Shown: positions 11,491-21,540 of the stretch, piece by piece | How the letters are laid out: each line of letters begins with the position of its first letter | How positions within the stretch are numbered: position 1 is the first letter of the stretch | Source of the DNA: Cycas panzhihuaensis | Lineage: Eukaryota; Cycadophyta | Assembly: GCA_023213395.1 (NCBI GenBank) | Contig: CM041465.1 | Span: 44,089,741-44,153,740, forward strand | Direction of reading: 5' to 3' | DNA: 64,000 bases | The notes under the pieces: generated by a model | What the model saw: only the letters and a program-made list of their open reading frames with translations | The model's database searches: none | What the model was told of the DNA's origin: nothing | Made by a program: the position numbers and the translations under genes

Positions 11491-11838
11491 TTCCTAATGC
11501 TTACTTTCAATATCTTCTTCTTGATATTTATTCTTAAAATTTGTAAAGGCTTCATCAAGGGTAGACTTGGTTGTGAACTTATTTCAATACTTAAGCCACC
11601 ACCTTCCAATTTGTTTACCAAAGGGTATGAGAAGTATTTTTTAGAAGTGTTTCCATTGAATCCAACGAGACGTATTAGACGCCCATGCAGGAATCTTTCT
11701 ACCTAAATATGGTTCAATAATTGGATAAAATCTAATTCTTAGTGTTTCAATAATTTTAAAATGTGTTTTAACCTTATTAAGCCATTCTATAGGTTGTGTT
11801 TCTTCCTCTCCCATAAAAATAGGGATATCAAACTCCAT
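11491..11838 (-). pseudogene. Element A gag-like fragment
   Basis: The minus strand gives a start MEFDIPIFMGEEETQPIEWLNKV. This resembles the start of the Retrotrans_gag family in gypsy elements (pattern FDxPxFxGxxxxxxxxWLxxV). A possible continuation to about 11491 carries KFKNKYQEE-type residues with stops. It lies about 570 bases inside the 5' LTR of A, which is where gag belongs. The piece is short, so the assignment rests on one motif. An alternative is a non-LTR-related chance frame. Confidence 0.5.
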
Positions 11839-12411
11839 TATTAAATATTAACCTCAAATAATAACTACCATATTAAATCAACTCCAAAATACACTAAATA
11901 ATAGCTTTAAATGATAGCCTTTGAATCAAGATTTCAATGCTTCAGACAAAATCAAACTTTGATGGTTGTAGCAAAAGTTATATCCCTTTTAAGGTGAGTC
12001 ATAATTAGGATTTTTTAGGACTATAGTAGTACCTATTACTAAAATGATAATAACTTTTTACTTCGATGTCGAATTAATCTAAGACCACTTTTAATGGAAA
12101 GTAGACATTGACACACGCAAATTAAAAAAGAAAAAAAAAATGATATCAAACAGACACTTGTAGCAAAATTTATGGCTGTTGGAAGTTGCAATAACAGATT
12201 TTAGGCCATAAAGATAGTGATGAATAGCAGACCGAAACTAAATTCCTTGCAATTTTCACAATTTCGCTCTAAAACATGCGATATAACCACAAAAAAATTA
12301 TAGAATAGGCTTGGTCAACTTAAATTCATAATTATTTTTCCAAAATTCTCTTATTTATACTTCTAAAAATGCAGATACTTAGTATGTCAAAAACGAAGCT
12401 CTAATATCACT
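11839..12411 (-). other. Leader of element A with degenerate primer-binding site
   Basis: Next to the right LTR the minus strand reads GTGATATTAGAGCTTCG (about 12393-12410). This is a decayed form of TGGTATCAGAGC followed by TTCG, as seen in element F. The remainder is AT-rich without homology. Confidence 0.6.
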
Positions 12412-12757
12412 TGAAGTGATCCTCAATTAGATCTACTTCCACGATCACAAAAGAAAACTGAAATAAAAAATTAATAGGCTAATTTACCTTGGGGCGCAAA
12501 GTGTTAAATAAAATTATGATTAACCTAAAAATAAAACTTACAAAATGAGTTAGAGGTCTCCCATATTTATAGGCACCAATTTGGTTCCCTATTAAAAAAC
12601 CAACTTCAATAATAATATTAATAATAATACCAACTTCCTAATATAAAAATTGACTTTATATTAATTAAAAGCATCACTTCTTAATAATAATAATAATAAT
12701 AATAAAACTGACTTCTAATAAAATACCAACTCTCCTTAATAGATCAGGACCACTACA
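12412..12757 (-). repeat. 5' LTR of element A
   Basis: 346 bp, partner of 1194-1530. The minus-strand TATA-like box TATAAATATGGGAG lies near 12555-12570. The ends are TG and CA. The ATA/AAT runs near 12610-12640 and 12680-12705 differ in length between the two LTRs. Confidence 0.8.
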
Positions 12758-12837
12758 CAAAGATTCTCAAATGACTCACGGTTGGTTTCCTACCTTACCA
12801 AACTTTCTTAAGGGTTATATTCCTAGCAGCCCTTGAA
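12758..12837 (-). pseudogene. Copia H: integrase segment between insertions A and C
   Basis: The minus strand reads RAARNITLKKVW, a stop, then GRKPTVSHLRIF. This matches the copia integrase block (PTKAVxNxTPxEAWxGxKPxVSHLRIFGC). It joins TYLMNRSTS at 18036-18060 once element C is removed, and SYIHSPKEKR at 1193 once A is removed. Only 80 bases remain between the two insertions. Confidence 0.85.
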
Positions 12838-13048
12838 TGTTAGAGTATAATGTTTTATCTTAGGACATAAAGATGTAATGTTAGGACATAAGTCCACCTT
12901 AATGAATGGTAATTAAATGGTGGACATGTGTCATCTTTAGATTTGATAGTTATTAGGCAATTGTAACCTCTCATTTGTATATATATGTATATATTGTGCA
13001 TTAATGAAGCAAGTCCATTCATTTCTTCTCTGATGTTTCCATCTAACA
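12838..13048 (+). repeat. 5' LTR of element C
   Basis: 211 bp, TGTTAGAGTATAATG to CATCTAACA. A TATA-rich segment lies near 12977-12995. It is 16 bases shorter than its partner because the 3' LTR has a short internal duplication. Confidence 0.92.
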
Positions 13049-13060
13049 TGGTATCAGAGC
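13049..13060 (+). promoter_or_regulatory. Primer-binding site of element C
   Basis: TGGTATCAGAGC directly follows the 5' LTR. It is the exact initiator-methionine type found in many plant copia elements. Confidence 0.92.
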
Positions 13061-13722
13061 AAGTCGCTCTGTCATATTAAGCAGATCCTGGAGTTTGTAT
13101 GCCAGATTGAAAGAGATTTTGGAGTATCACACAAGAAGGTGTTCTGACAAAGGATTCAAAGATAAGACAGGAACGTTCAAAAGTTGCAGACAGATTTTCT
13201 GAAGCTCCCAGAGATACCTGTATGGATCTGTACAACTGTACGGTCAAAAATTTTCAAGTTCTCAGATTAAAACGAAACTTGGCCATATTGTAGATCGAGA
13301 CGTCCTAAGCATATTTCTCTTCTGGAGCGAGTCCATTTGAAGACTTTTTCAATGTCATTTTGCTCATTTTCAGGTCTGCGCCAGTTTTAACTGTGCAAGT
13401 GAAATTTCTCTTATTTTTTTATAATTTTTGGTCAGATTTTCTTCAAGAATTCATCATTGTTGTATTACTGCTTTGAGCATTTTAAATGCGGATTTATGGC
13501 ATTTTTTACCATTTTTTGAGCAATTTTCTCTAGAATTTAGGGCGTCAGTCGTACCCTTTCGAGGCTTGATTCTCCCAAATCTAAAGTCCAAATCTGAAAA
13601 TAATCATAGATCTGGACTCGTCTCAAGGTATCATCTGTACCAATCCATACAACTTCTGTACCGTATGGAAATCCGTACAAAAGTATGGTCTAGGGTTTTG
13701 GAAAGTCAGTTCTGAGTTCATC
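13061..13722 (+). other. Leader of element C
   Basis: 660 bases of untranslated leader up to the gag ATG at 13723. No coding homology was seen. Repeated GTACGG words (TGTACGGTC, CCGTATGG) are scattered through it. Confidence 0.6.
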
Positions 13723-14700
13723 ATGGCTTCTACAATGCTTACATTGTCTAATAGTGGCAAGTTAACTGACAATAACTATCATATTTGGAAAATTAAAATA
13801 GAAACTCTCCTTAGAGCCAAAAATGCATGGCATATTGCTACAGGGATTGAATCTAAGCCTATAGAAGCAGGGAATGCTCAAACAAATTGGGAAGAAAGAG
13901 ATAGTGCTGGAGTAATTATACTAAAGTTGTCAATTTCTGACCCACTTCTTGTTTATATTGAAAATCTGTACTCCACTGCTAACATATGGCAATATCTAGA
14001 GAACATGTACGGTCAAAAAAATAGGGCCAAAATAATAACTTTAAAGGCTGAATTGTTCAATCTCCAAATGAAAGAGATTGAGACCATCACTGAATTTTTG
14101 CACAAAATAATCTCTATGAGAAATAGCCTTATTAGTGCTGGTGACCCTCTTACTGAACGAGAACTGGTAGAACTTGTCATCAGCAAATTACCCAGATTGT
14201 TTGATGTCACAATTAATACTATCACTAATGCTAATCAATCGGCAACCATGTCCTTGGATTCTCTAACAAGACTACTCTTACAACAAGAACAAAGAAATAA
14301 AAGGTATGAAGATGCTGCAGGTCTCGAGGACGCCTTTGCATCAAGGTTAAATTTGGGATCAAGAGGTTGAAGCAGGAGACGTGGAAGAAATTTTGAGAAC
14401 TACGACACATCACATGGACGATGGCAAGATTCAAGTAGCACATCACGAGGAAGATGGCAAGATTCAAAGGGAAGAGGTGGAAGCATCATATGCTACAGTT
14501 GTGGCAAGACAGGTCATATTGCCAACTCTTGTAAAGCTTTTGATAAATGTTATCATTGTGGTCAATCTGGACATTATCCATTTCAGTGTAAGAAAGCAGA
14601 TACTCAGAGAGAGAAGAAACCAATGGGAAATTACAGCAAAGAGCAGACTAATAATGATGACCGAGATGAAGAAGAAGCAATAGCCCTTGTTGTTGTTTTA
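13723..14700 (+). pseudogene. Copia C gag with two zinc knuckles
   Basis: The ATG at 13723 opens a 215-codon frame with NNYHIWKIKIETLLRAK, IWQYLENMYG and ELVELVISKLP, all standard for copia Gag (UBN2 type). A TGA at 14368 (probably from CGA) is followed in the same frame by an RGR-rich stretch. Two CX2CX4HX4C knuckles then follow, CYSCGKTGHIANSC and CYHCGQSGHYPFQC (14491-14589). Two knuckles are more than the one usual in plant copia elements. Gag would assemble the particle and bind RNA. Confidence 0.9.
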
Positions 14701-15000
14701 ACAACAAATCTACAAGATAAAGAAGTTTGGTACATCGACTCTGGCGCCTCACGTCACATGACTAGTCAAGAGGAATGGTTCGAAGATCTATAGCGTTACA
14801 CTGCAAACAAATCTGTGGAGCTTGGAGACAAATACTCCCTCAAAATCAAGGGAGTGGGAATAATAGCTGTCAAAATCAAAGATAAAGTAGAAAAAATAGG
14901 TGATGTCTTCCTTGTACCATATCTAAAAATGAATCTCCTCTCTGTTTCTCAACTGAAAAAAAATGGAATGTGCACACTCTTTGATAAAAAAGGTTTCTGC
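14701..15000 (+). pseudogene. Copia C aspartic protease
   Basis: Same frame as gag. WYIDSGASRHMTSQEEWF (from 14728) is the protease active-site block. A TAG at 14791 interrupts, and GDVFLVPYLKMNLLSVSQL closes the domain (about 14901-14957). It would process the polyprotein. Confidence 0.9.
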
Positions 15001-15990
15001 TACATTTATGACATGAAAAATAATGGAAATATAGTTGCAAAAGGGGTTAAATGTAATGACCTGTACAGGTTGATTTCTCACCCCATCTTACCTGATGTAA
15101 AAGCATGTACTGCTACAGACAATAATGATAAAGTATGGCATTTCAAGTATGGACATCTTCCCATGGAAAAGCTAAAAAATATAGAAAGAAAAAATCTGGT
15201 GATTAGACTACCTTATATCATATTAAACAATTTTATTTGTAAAAATTGTCAGTTTGGTAAGCAACATAGACTTCCTTTTCAAGAAAGCACATGGCGAGCC
15301 AAAGAAAAATTAGAGTTAGTCCACACCGATCGTTGTGGACCCATTGCTCCACATTCAATTAACAAGAAAATATACTTCATCACTTTCATAGATGATCTCA
15401 CCAGAAAATTTTGGATTTATTTTCTGCATACAAAATCTGAAGCTCTTGATGCATTCAAAGAATTCAAAGCTGAGGCTGACTTAGAAAGTAATGCCAAAAT
15501 TAAGTGCATAAGATCAGACGGAGGAGGTGAATACATCTCTAAAGAATTTTTGGATTATTGCAAGAATAAAGGGATAAGAAGACAATTTACAACTCCATAC
15601 ACGCCCCAATCTAATGGAGTTGCAGAGCGCAAAAATCGAGTCATCATGGAAATGGCACGAAGCATGATACATACAAAAAATGTCTCCAAGACCTATTGGG
15701 CAGAAGCTGTCAGCACAGCATGTTACTTGTTAAACAAAAGTCCAACGAAAGCAACAATCGCATCCACTCCAGAAGAAGCCTAGAGAGGAAGAAAACCATA
15801 CATGAGTCACTTAAAGATTTTTGGCAGTCAAGCATTTGTTCATATTCTAGACAAAAAAAGAGCAAAATTTGACTAAAAAAGCATTGAATGCATTATGGTG
15901 GGATACAACAAAAACTCGAAAGCATATAAGTGTATTGATCCTGTAACTAACAAAGTCTATGTAAGTCGAGATGTCATCTTTAATGAAGAA
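15001..15990 (+). pseudogene. Copia C integrase
   Basis: The same frame continues. The HHCC domain runs from VWHFKYGHLPMEKL to CKNCQFGKQHRLPF. The core shows LVHTDRCGP, IRSDGGGEYISKEF and SNGVAERKNR, which give all three catalytic acids. Downstream come PYMSHLKIFGSQAFVHI and CIMVGYNKNSKAYKC. Stops at 15781 (TAG, probably Trp TGG) and 15874 (TAA) interrupt it. Apart from these the domain is intact in sequence. Confidence 0.92.
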
Positions 15991-16173
15991 GACAAGGAAG
16001 AAGATAGGACTCAGATGCTTGAAATAATACTTCAAATTCCTCCGTGCAATCATATAGAAGAAGAAGAATCCAGCATCATCACTGAAGAAACTTCAGAAGA
16101 AATCACCCATGACCTAAACACAGAGTCAACATTAGAAAGTATCTCAGAAGCTGATGGAGAAAATTAAAAAAAA

Positions 16174-17334
16174 ATGCCAAAATGGTATCTCAAGACCTTA
16201 GAAGGAAACAAAGGAGAAATTCTGCCTCACAGAACGAGGAGCCAAAGACCAAAAGCTCTAATCAACAATGTTGAACCTCAGTACTTCACAGAAGCCAAAA
16301 GGCATGTTAAATGGAGAAATGCTATGGATTCTGAAATGGACTCCATCATCAAAAATCAAACCTGGGAACTAGTTGAGTTACCCTCTGACAAGTCAGTTGT
16401 AGGCTGCAAATGGGTTTATAAAATCAAAAGAGGACCAGATGGAAAAATAGAAAAACATAAAGCCAGGTTAGTTGCAAAAGGATACACATAGACAGCAAGC
16501 ATAGATTACGAAGAAACCTTTTTCCCAGTAGCCAAGATAAATATTGTTAGAACAATCATAGCCATAGCAGCATGCAAAAATTGGAAAATATATCAATTGG
16601 ATGTTAAAAGTGTCTTCTTAAATGGAGAAATTGAAGAAGAAGTTTACATGTCTCAACCTGAAGGTTACATCAAAGCAAGACAAGAATATTTAGTTTGCGA
16701 ATTAAAAAAGGCTCTATATGGATTGAAACAAGCCCCACGTGCATGGTACGCCAAATTAGATAGTTACCTCTGTAAAAACAACTTTCAAAGATGTAGTTCA
16801 GACTCAAGCTTATACAAGAAAATCAAGAATGGAGCCATAACTATTATAGTAGTTTATGTCGATGACATGCTTGTAACAGGGGATGATGAAATCCCCATAG
16901 CAGAAATAAAGCAACAACTGGGAAACAAGTTTGAAATGATGGATCTTGGAATCCTGAACTTCTACTTAGGAATTCAGATTCAACAGTAGGACAGTTCAAT
17001 CACCATGTGTCAAAGCAAGTACATCAAGGATCTTCTAACTAAATTCAAAATGGAAGATTGTAATCCCTGTTCCACTCCTATGGAGATAAATTGTAATTTA
17101 ACTTCAAATCAAGAAGATCACTGCTTTGACGCAACTCTGTACAAGCAACTTGTCGGGAATCTTATCTATCTCACAGCAACTAGGCTAGATATCTCATATG
17201 TTGTGAGTCTAATATCTAGATACATGCATGAGCCAAAGATAAGACACTGTAATGCTGCCAAAAGAATCCTAAGATATCTTAGAGGAACAATAGATTTAAA
17301 ACTGAAATTTCCAAGAGAACCTTCACTTGATTAA
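16174..17334 (+). pseudogene. Copia C reverse transcriptase
   Basis: Same frame. Blocks are TWELVELPSDKSVVGCKWVYK, KARLVAKGYT, IYQLDVKSVFLNGEIEEEVY, ALYGLKQAPRAWY, the catalytic YVDD at 16855-16866, MDLGILNFYLGIQI and GNLIYLTATRLDISY. Stops lie at 16165 (just upstream), 16489, 16987 and 17332. The TAG at 16489 lies where the family has a glutamine. Confidence 0.93.
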
Positions 17335-17793
17335 CGTGTTTCGTGACTCGATCAGGCAGGTGACAAAGATCAAAGGAAATCCACTAGTGGCTTCTGTTTT
17401 TTCTTGGGCAGCTCACCAATCTCTTGGAGTTCTAAGAAGCAAGCCACAGTAGTGTTATCTTCAACAGAAGCATAATACAAATCAGCAGTAAGTGCTACCA
17501 CTGAAGCAATCTGGCTTCGACAGTTGTTGAAAGATCTAAATATACATCAAGAGACAACGACTTATCTCTTCTGCGACAATTAAAGTGCAATCAAACTGAC
17601 CAAGAATCCATTATTCCACGCCAGAACGAAATACATTGAAGTTCAGCATCACTTTATAAGAGAGAAAGTACAAAACAAAGAAATTGACCTTGCCTATTGT
17701 TCAACTCATGATCAGATTGCAGATATCTTGACCAAACCATTGGGAAAAGAAAATTTTCAAATATTGAGAGACAGAATAAGATTAAAAAGATAA
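17335..17793 (+). pseudogene. Copia C RNase H
   Basis: Carries [32 protein letters not shown], stop, YKSA, then NPLFHARTKYIEVQHHFIRE and DQIADILTKPLGKENF to the terminal TAA at 17791. There are a small indel cluster near 17335-17350 and stops at 17344, 17471 and 17581. Signature residues of the copia RNase H and the terminal ADILTKPLG are present. Confidence 0.9.
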
Positions 17794-17808
17794 AACATTA
17801 AGAGAGGG

Positions 17809-18035
17809 TGTTAGAACATAATGTTTTATCTTAGGACATAAAGATGTAATGTTAGGACATAAATGTGTTAGAACATAAGTCCACCTTAATGAATGGTAAT
17901 TAAATGGTGGACATGTGTCATCTTTAGATTTGATAGTTATTAGGCAGTTGCAACCTCTCATTTGTATATATATGTACATATTGTGCATTAATAAAGCAAT
18001 TCCATTCATTTCTTCTCTGATGTTTCCATTTAACA
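17809..18035 (+). repeat. 3' LTR of element C
   Basis: 227 bp, partner of 12838-13048. It carries an extra copy of ATGTGTTAGAACATA-like sequence near 17865-17880, which resembles the LTR start. Confidence 0.93.
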
Positions 18036-18040
18036 TTGAA

Positions 18041-18620
18041 GTGCTTCTATTCATCAAATATGTTGTTGTGTTCACAGCTTCTGCCCATAAGAAATTTATA
18101 ACATCTTTTCCTTTCATCGTCACTTTGGCTTTTTCAATCAAAGTTTTGCTCATCCGATCAACAACTCTATTTTGTTGAGGTGTATAGCCAATAGCAAACT
18201 GCCTCTAAATTCCATGATCTTTACAAAACAAAGTGAATTCATTTGAAGTGTATTCCTACCATTATTAATTCGCAAAACCTTGATCTTCTATCCACTTTCA
18301 TTCTTCGCCAACTCCTTAAATTATTTAAAGTGAGTGAAGGCTTGCAATTTTTTTCTCAGTGGTAAAACTTGAACTTTCCTTGTAAAGTTGTCAATGAAAG
18401 TGATTAAATATCTCGCTCCACCTAGCGAGACAACATGCATTGGTCCACAAATGTCATAGTAAACCAATCCTAAATTTTCCTTTGCTCTCAACACTTTCTT
18501 TCCTGGAAATGGTTCTATACATTGTTTATCAAAAATATAAGATTTACATAAACAATCTTTATTATTAATCAAAGGTAGACCATGCACTATTTTCAGTCTA
18601 TGCATCAATTAGAGATTGGA
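18041..18620 (-). pseudogene. Copia H: integrase N-terminal and catalytic core
   Basis: Read on the minus strand from 18620 down. MMHRLKIVHGLPLINNKDCLCKSYIFDKQ keeps the CX2C half of the zinc domain (second Cys changed). YYDICGPMHVVSLGGARYLITFIDNFTRKV follows as the first core block. Then come a decayed DDE middle part and MSKTLIEKAKVTMKGKDVINFLWAEAVNTTTYLMNRS. The frame breaks off at 18036 where element C is inserted. Several frameshifts are present (18150-18320). Confidence 0.85.
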
Positions 18621-19670
18621 GTAGATCAAATGACCCATTCTTTTATGCCATAACTTCTATATAGGTGATACAATAAGAAACGCTCTTCGTATATAAGAGT
18701 ATCCTTATAATTTGTACATATTATTTTCTCTGAATCCTATGGCTACAACCTTGTTTTGTTTGTCTTAAATCATGCATTGTTCTTGAAAAAAAGTTGCATA
18801 CATATCTTGTTATTCGATTTCACCAATTGAAACAAAATTCACCTTCAAATTTGGTATGTACAAGACATTTTTCAAATGTCGTTGATTACCATTCAATAGA
18901 GTTTTCCAATTTCAATCACCTTTAGTTTGGTGTCATCCCTAATGGTAACTTTTAGATTCACCTACCACATCTCACTGAACCATTCCAACCTTCCAATCAT
19001 CTATTTTGATGCACCTAAATCAATGAACCATATATCTAGTACACCAAAACCCATTTTATATACAACAACAAACAACAGTGTTGTAATTATATTAAATGTC
19101 TTTTCTGTTGAGTCCATAACATAACTATATTGTCCAGGTGGTCATTGTCGTCATTGCTATTGTTTTTATTGTTGGAATTAATTTTGAGACTGTTGAGAGC
19201 GTTGTTGTCACTACCATACCCAACAATCCTTTTTGATGTGATCTAACTTTCTACAATGATAACATTTAGATCTGTATTATCCCTTTGATGCTCATGGTTT
19301 GCCCTTGTAAATTACAGTTTCAGAATGTGTATTTTTATTTGGAATATAACCTTATTTATTTTTTGATTTTGATATCAATACTTTAAAAGATTCATTATGT
19401 ATGTGCTTCAATTTTTGCTCATGTTCCATAAGTAAGGATTTTAAAGAACCAATTATTAGACTGAACATTTTATTAGACAAAGTCATTGTGGTTGTGAAGT
19501 TTTTCATATGAGAGCAAAAACCTCCTCAACACACAAGCTATGATTTTTGAATTAGGAATGATGTCCCCAATTGTCCACAGTTGATCCTGAATTGACTTGA
19601 CATTATGCATGTGTACCACCATGTTTTTAGTCATATTTAAAGTGTATAGGGGGCTTTAGGTGAAATCAAA
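18621..19670 (-). pseudogene. Copia H: gag and protease remnants
   Basis: A CX2CX4HX4C knuckle CYHCRKLDHIKKDC is read at 19223-19264 on the minus strand. It is followed (lower coordinates) by a decayed protease-like stretch. Upstream (19470-19670) are IQDQLWTIGDIIPNSKIIACVLRRF and YEKLHNH, the copia Gag block that ends before the RGR/knuckle region. The beginning of gag, leader and 5' LTR of H are missing, where sequence turns into the gypsy fragment L. Confidence 0.75.
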
Positions 19671-19679
19671 GTGCAAAAA

Positions 19680-21540
19680 AATATTTCCAAGAATTGGGAC
19701 ATATCATGACATTGGAGCTGGCCACACCTAATTTGTGTCTGCCTTCAGTGATATAATGTAATGCATTTGGTTCATGGCTAAGTAGTATTCTTGTACAATG
19801 AGTTGGACCTATTGCTTTTCCAATTATGAGCCAAGTGGTAAGGGAAAGAACCTATGATAAGGAAATGTTAGCTACTATTTGTTCTTAAAGAAATGGGAGA
19901 CAATATGTGTTGGGTAACAAGTTTCAACTTCATACAAATCAAAACAACCAACAATGGTTCTGAATTAGTAAAACCTATCCCTAAAGCAACAGAGAGTGAT
20001 CAACAACGTACAAGATTTTAGTTTGAGGATCATGTATAAAAAGAGAAGGCCAACACAGCGGTTGATGATTTTGCTTGAAATTTCAAGAGATCCTAAAAGT
20101 TTGTTACCATGGTTCAACCTTCATGTATAAACAACATTCATGTTGAATAAGAAAAGGATGAAAATATATTCAAGTTGATTGATCAACTTCAACAAGGAGT
20201 GGACAAGAAGCAAACCAGAGAAGAATGGAAGAACAATGCTTTATGGTACAAAGGTCATATATTTTTAACATACTCAAGACACAATGTTTGAATATAGTCA
20301 CAATGCTCTTATTGTAGGTCATACAAGTCTTTTTTTTTTTAATGACATATTGAGAGCACAACAATCATTTTTATTAGAACGGAACGAGGGTAGATATAAG
20401 TAAATCTAGGAAAGAATGTGAGGCATGCCAACAACTTGACTATGAAATTATGGCTCTTCTAGAACTATTGCAGGGCCTTGCCTATTCAAGAAGATAAGAG
20501 GGGAAATATCTCAATGGATTTCATCACAAGACTTCCAAAATCTGGATGTCTAGATTGCATTTATGTGGTGGTAGACTGGCTTACAAAGTACACACTTTAT
20601 TCCCTTGCAAACCATATACAAGGGTAACCAAATAGCCAAAGCATTCATAAAAAAACGGAATACCGATTTCATAGTTGTTCATTGAGAATTAGAAGCATCA
20701 GGGATTAAAATTTCACAAGGATGTTCTAGAAGGAAATTTTGTTGATAAGATAGGAACTGCACTTTCTACGAGTTTCTACCATCCACAGGATAAACAAACC
20801 AAAGTGGTCTATAAATGTTTGGAACAGTACTCCTGGTATTATGTGAATGATAAACAAGCAAGATGGATAAAATAAGTGCATTTAGTTGAACATCATTACA
20901 CCACCAATCATTTCTCCATTTAGATATCCCCTTTTAAAGCACTAGATGAGTGTGAACCTCTGCCCCCTAAAAATTGATTACAAGTAGACTTAAAAGACCC
21001 GCTAATCAGAGGGCCTCCAGACACTCTTTCTCAATGAATACATTGCAACAACTGAAAATAGAATAAAATGGCAAGACCAACATTGAATGAAATGAATGTT
21101 ACACGGAGATTAGGTCCATGTGAGATGACAATTGTACTCCCTAATAAGCCAAAATGAAAAATTTTAGCACCAATTGTTTGGGCTTTGTAAGGTTCTTTAA
21201 TATAACAGGCAGGTTGCTTACGCCTTTCAATAATAAAAAATTTCAGTAGTCCACAATGTGTTCTATGTGCCATATCTTGAAAAGAAGTTACTGCAATATA
21301 AAACACAAACAATATTATTCATGTTGTTAACTGTATCTTAGACACTAAACGAATTTCAGATGCAAGGGAAAGGTTGCTAAGAACCAAAGGTTCTACTACA
21401 ATCCCCTATTAAGTAAAAGCAACTTCCAATGGAAGTTGCAAGATGCATCATGGGAGACTGATACTGTGATGAGAATTTCCCTGCTTTCATTAACTGTCAC
21501 ATGCATTGAAAGTAAAGCATTTTGAGGGCAGGATGGCTTG
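19680..21540 (+). pseudogene. Ty3/gypsy fragment L: RT end, RNase H, integrase, chromodomain
   Basis: Plus-strand pieces in several frames are as follows. 19690-19830 carries an RT/RNase H border (LVQ, then GPIAF). 19848-19960 carries ERTYDKEMLATI and RQYVLGNKFQLHTNQ (RNase H). 20470-20650 carries ISMDFITRLPKSGCLDCIYV and WLTKYTLYS (integrase core start). 20750-20870 carries ALSTSFYHPQDKQT (pattern TAFHPQTDGQT). 21030-21530 matches the integrase C-terminus and a chromodomain-like end. All are full of stops. No LTR was found for it on the left side. Confidence 0.75.

Larger units (their letters stand above)
1194..12757 (-). mobile_element. LTR retrotransposon A, minus strand, interrupted by other elements
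   Basis: Similar LTRs flank it at 1194-1530 and 12412-12757, both running TGAAGTGATC to CCACTACA on the plus strand. Orientation is minus. A degenerate primer-binding site lies just inside the right LTR and a purine tract (on the minus strand) lies just inside the left one. It is inserted in the integrase frame of H. The flanks CAAAG (right) and GTAAG (left) are an imperfect 5-bp target duplication. Without nested insertions (solo LTR, element B) the internal region is only about 2.5 kb. A short gag-like piece is its only recognisable coding sequence, so it looks non-autonomous or heavily deleted. Confidence 0.75.
12838..18035 (+). mobile_element. Ty1/copia retrotransposon C, full length
   Basis: LTRs lie at 12838-13048 and 17809-18035 with a perfect 5-bp duplication TTGAA (12833-12837 and 18036-18040). 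It has a perfect initiator-methionine primer-binding site, a single long gag-pol frame (13723-17793) and a polypurine tract AAGAGAGGG (17800-17808). It is inserted into the integrase of the older copia H. LTRs and frame are well preserved, so it is younger than H. Confidence 0.95.
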
